A DNA stretch of 59,818 nt from Clostridia bacterium (GTDB lineage: Bacteria > Bacillota > Peptococcia > DRI-13 > UBA5745): assembly GCA_018434325.1 (NCBI GenBank), contig JAHDPO010000008.1:1-59818 (forward strand), given 5' to 3'. This document shows, piece by piece, positions 1 to 7,911 of this stretch; the first letter of the stretch is position 1; every line of letters starts with the position of its first letter. The translations under genes were made by a program, and so were the position numbers. A model generated the notes under the pieces. The model made no database searches. It had not been told where the DNA came from and saw only the letters and a program-made list of their open reading frames with translations.

Positions 1-1
1 A

Positions 2-616
2 CCGCTTCCCATTGGAACTGGACTGCGCTATGAAAGCAAAGTGTCCTATGGATATTTAAATAAATCATTTCAGAACGCCGTTGAAGAAGGTGTTCGATAT
101 GGTTGTGAGCAGGGGTTATATGGATGGGAAGTAACAGATCTTAAAGTCTGTTTTGAATATGGCGTATACTACAGTCCGGTAAGCACCCCTGCTGACTTTC
201 GGCACTTAGCTCCTATTGTATTTGAGCAAGCCCTAAAACAGTCAGGTACGGAGTTGTTAGAGCCCTGCCTGTCATTTGAGCTTTATGTTCCCCAAGATTG
301 CAACGCGCGTGTTTACAATGATCTGAAAAAATTTCATGCAGATATTGTATCAATAAAGACACAGCACAACGAAGTCGTAGTATCAGGAAAAATTCCGGCT
401 CGCACATCACAATTTTATAAAGAGCAGCTTTCGGAACTTACAAAAGGTCGTGGAGTCTTTTTAACAGAACGGGCAGGGTATCAGCAGAACACCGGTGAAA
501 CTTTTACTCAGGCCAGAAAACCGGATGATCGATTGGATAAAACTCGTCACTTTTTTGATAAGTCGTATGGCGAGATAGGCAATGAGGGACATCAATCTGG
601 CATGAAATTCATGTAG
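2..616 (+). CDS. Tet(M)-family ribosomal protection protein, C-terminal part (5' end outside window)
   Basis: The reading frame is open from base 2 and encodes the last ~204 residues of a translational GTPase of the Tet(M)/Tet(O)/Tet(W) class. The start [20 protein letters not shown] corresponds to domain IV of Tet(M), and ICFEYG-like ([19 protein letters not shown]), LEQALK-like and LTERAGYQ segments follow the family order. The C-terminus RLDKTRHFF matches the end of Tet(M), then runs on for about 18 extra residues. In the family the protein displaces tetracycline from the ribosome. GTPase motifs lie outside the window, so resistance cannot be judged. It is an accessory gene at the ICE edge, convergent with the transfer operon. 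A divergent non-resistance paralogue is possible. Confidence 0.85.
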   Translation, partial: PLPIGTGLRYESKVSYGYLNKSFQNAVEEGVRYGCEQGLYGWEVTDLKVCFEYGVYYSPVSTPADFRHLAPIVFEQALKQSGTELLEPCLSFELYVPQDCNARVYNDLKKFHADIVSIKTQHNEVVVSGKIPARTSQFYKEQLSELTKGRGVFLTERAGYQQNTGETFTQARKPDDRLDKTRHFFDKSYGEIGNEGHQSGMKFM

Positions 617-634
617 CCAAGGAGGAATGAGAAA

Positions 635-967
635 GTGGATAACTTAAAAGAAGCAACATTACAATCAGAGCTGCGTTTTAAGGATTTAGTAATCAATCCT
701 TGCCATCGCAGTGTTTTAATAAATAACAACCGCATAGACCTCACCACGAAAGAATTTGATCTCTTGTACTTTTTGGCTATCCATCCGGGATGGGCATTTA
801 CAAAATCCCAAATTTATGAGACCGTATGGGGAGAAGAGTATGTGTGTAATCAACACGCTGTGGAAAATATTATATACAATTTGCGGCGCAAGATGGCTAT
901 AAATTCTACAAGTATAAACTACATTCAAACATTAGTTGGTTATGGCTACAAATTTTTAGCACCTTAG
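635..967 (+). CDS. Stand-alone winged-helix (OmpR/PhoB-type) DNA-binding protein
   Basis: The protein of 110 residues consists almost entirely of a Trans_reg_C winged helix: LTTKEFDLLYFLAIHPGWAF, the recognition helix region QHAVENIIYNLRRKM, and the C-terminal wing YIQTLVGYGYKF. No receiver domain is present, so it is not a classical response regulator. It starts at GTG 635 behind AAGGAGG, 18 bases after the tet-like stop, which points to co-transcription with the resistance-type gene. Such single-domain regulators are common in Firmicutes mobile elements. The target is unknown; control of the tet-like gene or of ICE functions is an inference. Confidence 0.8.
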   Translation: MDNLKEATLQSELRFKDLVINPCHRSVLINNNRIDLTTKEFDLLYFLAIHPGWAFTKSQIYETVWGEEYVCNQHAVENIIYNLRRKMAINSTSINYIQTLVGYGYKFLAP

Positions 968-1029
968 TAAAAATATCAAGAGGGTTCATTTTAATAATAA
1001 ACAGGCAACTGTTCGGAGGTGAAGTGCCG

Positions 1030-1353
1030 ATGGGTGAATCACCTATAACTTTAGGAAAATTAATTAAGAGCGCACGGTTAGAGGCAGGATTAACGCAGGA
1101 CAACCTTGCCACACGGGTTGGGGTTACATCACGGTATATCATGGCTATTGAAAACGAAAATAAATACCCAAGCATCCAAGTGTTGTCTAAGATCATATGC
1201 ACATTGAAAATATCAGCAGATACAATCTTTTATCCTGAAATGCAGCATAAAACCAGGGAAAAAGAACAACTCATCCACCTGATTCATATGTGCGATGAAA
1301 GGGAGATTAAAGTGGCTATCGTAATCATCAAAGCATTATTGGATGCTAAATAA
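1030..1353 (+). CDS. XRE-family helix-turn-helix regulator
   Basis: The protein is 107 residues long. Residues ~8-65 form a Cro/C1-type HTH (LGKLIKSARLEAGLTQDNLA, then RVGVTSRYIMAIENENKYPS), typical of ICE and phage repressors. ATG 1030 is preferred over GTG 1024 because GGAGG at 1015-1019 is 10 bases upstream. The C-terminal ~40 residues are helical and lack a peptidase, so there is no ImmA-like partner in cis. It ends the plus-strand unit tet-wHTH-XRE. A perfect inverted repeat lies 12 bases after its stop and could be its operator or a processing site. Confidence 0.85.
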   Translation: MGESPITLGKLIKSARLEAGLTQDNLATRVGVTSRYIMAIENENKYPSIQVLSKIICTLKISADTIFYPEMQHKTREKEQLIHLIHMCDEREIKVAIVIIKALLDAK

Positions 1354-1365
1354 TTTGACACATCT

Positions 1366-1402
1366 TCTATCTTTAGGTAGCTTATAATCCCATAAAGATA
1401 GA
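1366..1402. repeat. Perfect 10-bp inverted repeat downstream of XRE gene
   Basis: TCTATCTTTA (1366-1375) is exactly repeated in inverse as TAAAGATAGA (1393-1402) with 17 bases between. A TTGACA (1355-1360) and a TATAAT (1383-1388) also lie here, but 22 bases apart, too far for a standard sigma-A promoter. It could be a regulator binding site or a weak hairpin; there is no long T-run. Confidence 0.45.
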
Positions 1403-1465
1403 TTGTTCTTTCTCTGTGTTTAAAGAAATCCTTAGAGTGAAAAGTTCACTGCATAGGCCATGATG

Positions 1466-1527
1466 ACACATACCTCATGCCATCAAGAGAGCACACTGCT
1501 CCCTTGGCGGCAGGGTATGTGTTTTTT
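1466..1527 (+). terminator. Rho-independent terminator closing the tet-wHTH-XRE unit
   Basis: ACACATACC (1466-1474) pairs with GGTATGTGT (1514-1522). Between them TGCC-ATCAAG-GAG pairs imperfectly with CTC-CTTG-GGCA, giving a long hairpin followed by TTTTTT at 1522-1527 on the plus strand. There is no matching T-run on the minus side. It separates the plus-strand regulators from the convergent ICE operon. Confidence 0.7.
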
Positions 1528-1781
1528 CATTTCACCGTAAACAGCAGGCTGCTCTTGCCGCCGTTTTCCCGCCAACGCTGTTCCTTTTGTAGATGGCCGG
1601 TCTTTTCAAGATCAGCGATGGCTCGCTGAACGGTGCGGCGAGACAGCTTTAAGTCCTTGGCGATAGTGCCGATGGAAGGATAACAGGTTCCATCCTTATT
1701 TGTCCGGTCTTTCAAATAGCGATAGACCGCAACAGCACGATGCGGGACATCCTGTGCATAGAGTGAGGAAAGATAGTTCAA
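1527..1781 (-). CDS. HTH_36-type helix-turn-helix protein, last gene of the transfer operon
   Basis: The protein has 84 residues. It contains a MarR/replication-initiator-like winged helix: YPSIGTIAKDLKLSRRTVQR, then AIADLEKTGHLQKEQRWREN. The likely start is TTG 1781 with AAGGAGG 9 bases upstream. The nearby ATG belongs to another frame without recognisable homology. It begins 14 bases after the VirD4-like stop. Small HTH_36 proteins often sit at this place in Firmicutes ICEs and may control replication or transfer, but no function is shown. Confidence 0.75.
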   Translation of the reverse strand: MNYLSSLYAQDVPHRAVAVYRYLKDRTNKDGTCYPSIGTIAKDLKLSRRTVQRAIADLEKTGHLQKEQRWRENGGKSSLLFTVK

Positions 1782-1795
1782 CCATGAACACCTCC

Positions 1796-3604
1796 TTAAT
1801 CGGTGCGCAGAGGCATGGCAGGAGGCTCCGTCTCCGACTCATGCTCCTGCACCGGCGTATACAGCGTACCACCGCTGCGGTCACCACCGGGTGGTTCGGG
1901 AAATTCCGCAAAGTCATCCTCATCATAGGCACAGCGACGGTTCATGATTTCCTGTTCCAGCTCGAAGCGGTCGGCGTAGGCAACCTTTCGGGCTGCACGT
2001 TCCTCAACCTCAAAGGGTTTCTCAAAGCGGATGCCCCATTTGAGGAACAGCGGCAGCTTGGTGCGCATAGGGTAGCAGCCGGTCTTGGCCAGAATAAAAT
2101 TACCCTTGGAAAGTGTTTTAAGCTCATCCGGTGTCATCAGCGGTCTTTGGATCATCTGCAGGCTTTGGCTGGGATCATTTTTTCCTCTGCTGATAGACCC
2201 GGACATGACGGTCTTGTTGCCCAGCGCCCTTGAGAGGATATCTGCACTCTCAGAGTTTGGGGCAAAGCCGCCGAACAGAATGTCTTGGCAGTTATCGATG
2301 ATGATGGCACTGCCCTCTTTGCCGTAGTTTTTCTCAAGCTGTGCAAAGGATTGAATGATCGGTACCATAGAAATCCGGCGAGAACGTCCGGCTGAGAACA
2401 TCATTTCCATCGATTGAATTTTTGGAATGGTTCCGATCTCATCAGCGAAGATCATCACCCGGTTGGGGAGCTTGCCGCCGTATTCATCAGCCACCGTCAG
2501 CATCTCCCGATAGAGCTGCTGCAGGAACAGAGACACCATAAAATATTTCGTGTTATCTTCCTCCGGCAGAATAATGAAAATGGCGCACTTCTCCTTACAG
2601 AAGGTTTCGGTGTCCAGCGAGCTGTCAAAACAGAGAATTTGCTCCATTTCCGAATCCAAAAACGCATTGAGGCGGGACATGGCGGTGGACAGCACCGAGG
2701 CCATTGCTTGGTCGGCGGTGTTGAGGGCTGCACCGGCAAACCATTTTGCCTTATGGTCGGAGGGCAGTTTGTCCATCAGCAGCTGGAACTGGCTTTTGTT
2801 CTTCACCGGTGAGGGAGCGAGCAAATCCTGTATCATCTTAAACACCGATATGATATGCCGCTTCTCCGGAGGGCAGTATTCCGCAATCAGCAGGATGACG
2901 GATGTTAGCAATCCCTCGGCGGCATCGTAGAAGAAGGCGTTTTGACCGTAGCTGCTGGCATCCTCACCGTTGCTGGTGATGATGGTCTTTGCGGTGATTT
3001 TGGCATACCTCTCAGCTTTCGCTTTCAGAGCGAGGTTATCGGGATTCTTCATGTAGGCATCCATATAGCGGTTGACCAGCTGCAGATTGTTGTCGCCGTC
3101 CGAGCGTGTGGGATTGCGCAGATCCAATACGGAAATTTTGAAGCCATAGTAATCTTTGGCGATACCTGCGTAGTTGCGGAACAGATCGCCCTTGGTGTCG
3201 GTGCAGAGGAAACTCATACCGGAAGCACAGGCATATTCGATATTGGGGTATAAAAAGTTGGCGGTTTTGCCGACACCGGCAGCACCGATCATGAGGCAGT
3301 GAATGTCGCCGTCATCAATGAGGGCGATAGTGGCGCCTGCCTTTTGCTTGCAGCCTACCACAAGCCCCTGCAAAGCGGGCAGATTTTGCCCACGCCGCCA
3401 TTTCTCCGGTTCATAGGGTACATGTGTGTATGTCTTTTTAATCTCGCCCTCGGTGGCGAAACGGGCGGTACCGTGCTGACCGTCACCCACCGTCTTGGAC
3501 TTGATGCCACTGAGGGTGTAATAGTGTGCTAAAAGAGAAAGGCCGCCGATGACGGAGAACATCACGGCGACCACTGCTATTAGGATAGTTACTTGTGAGG
3601 GCAT
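1796..3604 (-). CDS. virD4: VirD4/TraG-type type IV secretion coupling ATPase
   Basis: This is the coupling protein that hands relaxase-bound DNA to the secretion channel. From ATG 3604 (AAGGAGA 7 bases upstream) it has 602 residues. A transmembrane helix lies at ~4-27, followed by the family motif HGTARFAT, Walker A GAAGVGKT (~107-114), a Walker B-like VMIFADEIGTIPK, and a TraG-type C-terminus. An upstream extension of 38 residues reads through the previous gene's end and is rejected. It lies 26 bases after the Toprim gene and is co-oriented with the relaxase, as expected for a transfer module. Confidence 0.93.
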   Translation of the reverse strand: MPSQVTILIAVVAVMFSVIGGLSLLAHYYTLSGIKSKTVGDGQHGTARFATEGEIKKTYTHVPYEPEKWRRGQNLPALQGLVVGCKQKAGATIALIDDGDIHCLMIGAAGVGKTANFLYPNIEYACASGMSFLCTDTKGDLFRNYAGIAKDYYGFKISVLDLRNPTRSDGDNNLQLVNRYMDAYMKNPDNLALKAKAERYAKITAKTIITSNGEDASSYGQNAFFYDAAEGLLTSVILLIAEYCPPEKRHIISVFKMIQDLLAPSPVKNKSQFQLLMDKLPSDHKAKWFAGAALNTADQAMASVLSTAMSRLNAFLDSEMEQILCFDSSLDTETFCKEKCAIFIILPEEDNTKYFMVSLFLQQLYREMLTVADEYGGKLPNRVMIFADEIGTIPKIQSMEMMFSAGRSRRISMVPIIQSFAQLEKNYGKEGSAIIIDNCQDILFGGFAPNSESADILSRALGNKTVMSGSISRGKNDPSQSLQMIQRPLMTPDELKTLSKGNFILAKTGCYPMRTKLPLFLKWGIRFEKPFEVEERAARKVAYADRFELEQEIMNRRCAYDEDDFAEFPEPPGGDRSGGTLYTPVQEHESETEPPAMPLRTD

Positions 3605-3630
3605 AGGGGTTCTCCTTTCCGGCAGACGGC

Positions 3631-5034
3631 TCATGACAAACACAGGCCGCACTGCTCTTGTTTTTTCTCTGCCGCTTGCTGAATGGAAAGCTCCGCAAGG
3701 ACAGCGCCCTTTAAGCATTCGGATGCCAGCTGTTCATAGTGCTCCGCACGGCTTTGTTTTTCATACTGTGTTTCTATTTGGGAGCATGAAAAAAGCGGCA
3801 CCAGAGTATTTCTGATGTCGCTCAATTTGTTTTCCAGCCTGCCACGATTTTGGTAAGGTTTAAATCCATAGTTCAAGCGGCTGTTCACAGTAGATAAATC
3901 CCGGCTGTGACCGATGCTTTTGTATTCCTTAGAAGCGGCCAGCACAGAAAGACTGGCCAGCTCTATCAGTGAATCTTTTATATGCTGAGGATTATCTTTG
4001 CAGTTTTGCAGGATATTTCGGAACACAATAGCGGAGCAGTCAGCACTTGGATGCTCTCGTGCATACCGATTGATTTCTTTACATATCTCGTCCCGGAGTA
4101 ACAGTTGAGGATGTTCTTCAGCAGGAATAGGAGTAAATCCACTTTTTGCCTTTAAATCCTCATTCCAGTCCTTATATTTGGATTGTGCCTGACCTACTGC
4201 AGGCTGACCCTGCTCTATCAAAGTGTCGTAGATGCGCTCGGCAGCTTCGATGCCTGCGGTATCATGGTCGAGGCACAGCACCACATGGTCGAGCTGCGGA
4301 TATAACTCCAGCAGTTTGAGGATGGGCTTTTCCGACACACCGTTCAGCGCCACATAGCTGGCGCTTTTCCAGTTGTGCGGATGCAAGCTGATGTATGAAA
4401 GCATATCTATGGGAGCCTCGAATACCAACAGCCGGTGTGGATAGGGATTTTTCGAGAGGTAGTGGAAGCTATAAGCCGGATCACTGCCCTCTACATTGAT
4501 GCGAAAGCTGCTGCCGGTGGCGGTGCTTTTTTTATGAGCATGGCGAGCCACACCATTTTCATCCACGCCGACAAACACAGCATTGTGATACTCACCGTCC
4601 TCAAACAGCAGCTTTTCTCTGGCAAACTCAGACAGCACCTCCCGGCTGATACAGCGCTGCTTGATGAGATAGGCAAATACCCGGCGCATATCGGTGTGCA
4701 CTGGCGGAAGGGCAAAGGGTTTTCGCTGCTCCTGTTCTCTGTTCCCGCTGTGCTGTCGGTATTCCACTCCTTGCTCGCCGCCCAGCAGAAGGCTGACCGC
4801 CTCCGGAAAGGGCAGATTGTAGAGCCGTTTCACAAGGTCAATGGCATAGCTGCCCTGTTCAGCGGAATGATCGTACCAGCGATTACCACGAACAGTAATG
4901 CTGTGGTCACTGACCAGCCGCTTATCTCTGCCGGAGGGCAGGAGCTTTTCACCCTGCCGCTGGAGGAAGTCCACCAAATCCACTGAGTTCGCTCGCTCCT
5001 TTTGCTCGTCTGTAAAATAGATATAGCCTGACAA
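3631..5034 (-). CDS. DUF3991/Toprim-domain protein (primase-like)
   Basis: The protein is ~467 residues. The N-terminal part (FTDEQKERANSVDLVDFLQR ... WYDHSAEQGSYAIDLV) matches DUF3991-type proteins of mobile elements. A Toprim fold follows, with the catalytic Glu in LLVFEAPIDMLSY and the DxD-type motif in VVLCLDHDTAGIEAAE. Toprim proteins with this layout are thought to act as primases or nucleases for the transferred strand. TTG 5034 has GGGAGG 7 bases upstream. ATG 5052, overlapping the relaxase stop as ATGA, is an alternative start. The C-terminal ~120 residues are helical and not recognised. Confidence 0.85.
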   Translation of the reverse strand: MSGYIYFTDEQKERANSVDLVDFLQRQGEKLLPSGRDKRLVSDHSITVRGNRWYDHSAEQGSYAIDLVKRLYNLPFPEAVSLLLGGEQGVEYRQHSGNREQEQRKPFALPPVHTDMRRVFAYLIKQRCISREVLSEFAREKLLFEDGEYHNAVFVGVDENGVARHAHKKSTATGSSFRINVEGSDPAYSFHYLSKNPYPHRLLVFEAPIDMLSYISLHPHNWKSASYVALNGVSEKPILKLLELYPQLDHVVLCLDHDTAGIEAAERIYDTLIEQGQPAVGQAQSKYKDWNEDLKAKSGFTPIPAEEHPQLLLRDEICKEINRYAREHPSADCSAIVFRNILQNCKDNPQHIKDSLIELASLSVLAASKEYKSIGHSRDLSTVNSRLNYGFKPYQNRGRLENKLSDIRNTLVPLFSCSQIETQYEKQSRAEHYEQLASECLKGAVLAELSIQQAAEKKQEQCGLCLS

Positions 5035-5048
5035 AATAAAACCTCCCA

Positions 5049-7841
5049 TCATAAATGAATTTGCGGTGCATGGTCATCACGCTTGTGACCCTGCGCCTGT
5101 TTTTTCTCCTGCAGCTGACCTCTGCGCTTGCGGTCGATGTGATCGACACCGGCGCTTCTGCGATAGTCCTCATGAAACAGGTTCTCCAACTGGCGAAACA
5201 GTCTGGTGGCTGCCAACAGCACCGATGGATTGCTCTGGGCATTGATATTGTCGATGAGAAACTGCGCATAAGCATTGCCCTGCGCTGCAGATAGTCCCAG
5301 CCAGTACAAACTCTTTTCCTTATCACGAGGAACATCGCCATCATAGAAATACAACTTGCCCAGGGCATACTGCGAAAACTGGTTTCCCATTTCGGCGGAG
5401 GCGGTCAGCCAGCGGATCGCAGCCTTCGCATCCTTTGGCACATCCTCGCCCCCCAGATAGAGCTTGCCGAGTTGGTAAGCCGCAAACTCATTTTGTTGCT
5501 CTGCCGATAAGGTGAACAGCCGAATTGCCTCACTGACGTCCTTGGGCATATCCTCACCGGCAAGATGCAGCTTTGCCAGAGCATACTGCGCATAGGCATT
5601 GCCGAGATCAGAGGAGAGCGTGAACCACTTGACCGCTTCCGGAACATTCTTAGGGGTATCTGTACCGGCGAGATACAGCCTGCCAAGCTGATAGGCGGCG
5701 TACTCATTTTTTTGTTCTGCGGCGGCTGTGAACATGGCCACTGCCTTTTGAATATCTTTTTCCACATGAGCGCCATCCCGGTACAGCTTGCCAAGGGCAT
5801 ATTGCGCTCCGGCGTTTCCGGCTTCCGCTGCCTTGCTCATCCAAACTATCGCCTGTGCCGGATCACCGATGCCGGTTTCCAGACACACCTTACCCAGCAG
5901 ATACTGTGCATTGACATTTCCAAGCTGCGCCGATTTCTCCAGATAGGAAACCGCCGCCTGCACATCCTTGTCCGTACCGGTTCCGGTGTAGAGCATTTGA
6001 CCGAGGCGGTATTGCAGCCTATCATCATGGCTTTCCTGTTCCAGACGATAAAACCCGGTAAAGGCAGACTTGAAATGCTGGGAGGAAAGTTCAGGGCGCA
6101 CTGTGGTACCAACGCCATCCCGATACATCTTCGCCAATTCATAATCCGCATAAGGGTTGCCCTGTGCGGCAGACAGACTGTAGAGCTGCAGCGCTTTTAC
6201 ATAATCCTGCGGAACACCCTGACCACGGTAATACAAAGAGCCGAGAGAATATTGGGCATACTTGTGGTTCTTATCCACCGCTTCCTGAAACCATGAGGCT
6301 GCCTGCTCATAGTCCTGCACAGTGCCAAGACCGGAGGCGTGCATTTTTCCGATGCGATATTCCAGATAGGTCTTGGGCTTTTCTTCCTCTGCGGATAAAA
6401 AAGCAGTCAGAGTTTTTTCGTACCAAGCATGAGATGACTGTAAATCAATATCACGCCCCAAGCCATCCGCAAACATTCTGCCGAGATCATGCATGGCAAG
6501 GGCATTGCCGGATTCCGCTTCCAAAAGGAACAGCTGGTATGCCTCACTAAAATCCTGCGGAACATCCCCACTGCCATAGAGATATTGCCTCGCCAGTTTG
6601 TATTGCTCGCTCCACTCAGCATGAAAGGCCGCATCGGGAGGCTCCATAAAAGCATCATCCACATGAACATCGGCAGGCTCCGGCAGCTCCGGTTCCGGCA
6701 TTGCCTCATCCTCAAATGAAACATGGTGACCACCCAGCTTCAACGCTTCGGCAATCACCATGTTTTTAATGCTCTTAAATTGTTTCTGCTGGGATAGAGG
6801 CGGCAGGGGCGGCAGCTTATTTGAATAAGTCTTTAGGATTTCATTCTGCCAGTCGTTCCATGCCCGGTACAGCTTGTCGATTCGTTCCTCCTTGGCAAGC
6901 TCATCCACAATGCGGTCGATAATGGCTTTTACATCTGCTTTGAGATAACCATACACCTTTTTGCCCCCCGTGTTTTGAAGCCGTCTTGATAACAACAGCA
7001 GATCCGCTTCTATGGCTTTGTTTTCACCGACATGATTTTGCATCTGTGAAAGCAGTTCGGTCATTACATCGGCAGCACCTTGCTTGAGATCGCTTCTGGC
7101 GGCATTCTGGTGCTCATAAATGTGAGCGAAGTCTTGACGGAAGATATCATGCGCCATCTCTGAGCGCATGGCTTCGATAGCTGGCTGGGTGAGAAAGCCG
7201 TCATTGTCCTTGGCGGAGTAGACCATGAGATGCACATGGGGATGGTGGCTTTCATTGTGAAAGGCGGCATACCAGCGGAGATTCTCGCTGTCGATCTTCA
7301 TGTGCTTGGCAAGCATGGCTTTTTTACTGCGGAGCAAATCCTGCCACTGTTTTCCGCTGTCATACCCAAGCCTTGCGGCATCCTCCCGGCGCAGACTGAT
7401 AACATGAGTCCAGACAGCACCTTTGTTACCACACACATCCTCCTGCACTTGTGCCAGCACCACCGGAACGCCTGCATCGGTGAAGAGGCCATGCTCGCCG
7501 ATGCGCTCCACACGAGGGCGGCCTGCGATGTAATCCACATAGTTTTCCCGTTTGCCGATGAGGCCCCGGTTCTGCTCCAGTGCCAGAGAAATAAACTCAG
7601 TAGCGTTGCCGATGGTAGGGTTCTCGCAGTAGTCGGCATACTCCAGCATTTCCTTGGCAGAGGGAATATCCCGGATGAGCTGATTGATGAGCTGTTGCTG
7701 TTTTACCGTAGCCGGAAGCAGCAGCTTGCTCTCATCAATCTTTTCTACGCCATCACGGGTTCCGATGTACTTCACATAGTTTTCAAGCTGGGCTGGCGGA
7801 GCATCCCGCATATATTGCGAGGTGAAGATGATCTTTGGCAT
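5049..7841 (-). CDS. MobP-type relaxase fused to a Sel1-like repeat domain
   Basis: The protein has 930 residues from ATG 7841, with AAGGAGG just upstream. Residues ~1-340 are a MobP3-like relaxase: the metal-binding three-histidine motif lies in FHNESHHPHVHLMVYS (H199/H202/H204), preceded by WTHVISLRREDA. The nicking Tyr is probably one of those near the N-terminus (Y10, Y22, Y25), which is not resolved. From ~415 to ~880 there are about twelve Sel1/TPR-like repeats of ~36 residues (pattern AxYxLGKLYxxGxxVPKDxxxAxxWxxxSAxxGN). The relaxase would nick oriT and pilot the strand. The repeats suggest a docking role. Relaxase-Sel1 fusions occur in other Firmicutes elements. Confidence 0.9.
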   Translation of the reverse strand: MPKIIFTSQYMRDAPPAQLENYVKYIGTRDGVEKIDESKLLLPATVKQQQLINQLIRDIPSAKEMLEYADYCENPTIGNATEFISLALEQNRGLIGKRENYVDYIAGRPRVERIGEHGLFTDAGVPVVLAQVQEDVCGNKGAVWTHVISLRREDAARLGYDSGKQWQDLLRSKKAMLAKHMKIDSENLRWYAAFHNESHHPHVHLMVYSAKDNDGFLTQPAIEAMRSEMAHDIFRQDFAHIYEHQNAARSDLKQGAADVMTELLSQMQNHVGENKAIEADLLLLSRRLQNTGGKKVYGYLKADVKAIIDRIVDELAKEERIDKLYRAWNDWQNEILKTYSNKLPPLPPLSQQKQFKSIKNMVIAEALKLGGHHVSFEDEAMPEPELPEPADVHVDDAFMEPPDAAFHAEWSEQYKLARQYLYGSGDVPQDFSEAYQLFLLEAESGNALAMHDLGRMFADGLGRDIDLQSSHAWYEKTLTAFLSAEEEKPKTYLEYRIGKMHASGLGTVQDYEQAASWFQEAVDKNHKYAQYSLGSLYYRGQGVPQDYVKALQLYSLSAAQGNPYADYELAKMYRDGVGTTVRPELSSQHFKSAFTGFYRLEQESHDDRLQYRLGQMLYTGTGTDKDVQAAVSYLEKSAQLGNVNAQYLLGKVCLETGIGDPAQAIVWMSKAAEAGNAGAQYALGKLYRDGAHVEKDIQKAVAMFTAAAEQKNEYAAYQLGRLYLAGTDTPKNVPEAVKWFTLSSDLGNAYAQYALAKLHLAGEDMPKDVSEAIRLFTLSAEQQNEFAAYQLGKLYLGGEDVPKDAKAAIRWLTASAEMGNQFSQYALGKLYFYDGDVPRDKEKSLYWLGLSAAQGNAYAQFLIDNINAQSNPSVLLAATRLFRQLENLFHEDYRRSAGVDHIDRKRRGQLQEKKQAQGHKRDDHAPQIHL

Positions 7842-7865
7842 GGCGGCCTCCTTTCTGTGTTTTGG

Positions 7866-7900
7866 GCAAAAGAAAAGAGCGACCACGGTTGTGATCGCCC
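7866..7900 (-). terminator. Terminator-like hairpin between HEPN gene and relaxase
   Basis: On the minus strand GCGATCAC (7898-7891) pairs with GTGGTCGC (7886-7879; one G-U) around AACC, followed by TCTTTTCTTTT. The relaxase ribosome binding site follows within about 15 bases. It ends the HEPN transcript and could act as an attenuator for the relaxase. Confidence 0.65.
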
Positions 7901-7911
7901 TAAAAATAATT

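Noticed and set aside
1355-1388. TTGACA and TATAAT downstream of the XRE gene
   Set aside because: Spacing of 22 bases is too long for a standard promoter, and no gene follows on the plus strand.
1696-1932. Frame beginning at an ATG near 1784 that competes with the HTH_36 gene
   Set aside because: Its product has no recognisable domain, whereas the TTG-started frame has a clear winged helix and better spacing.
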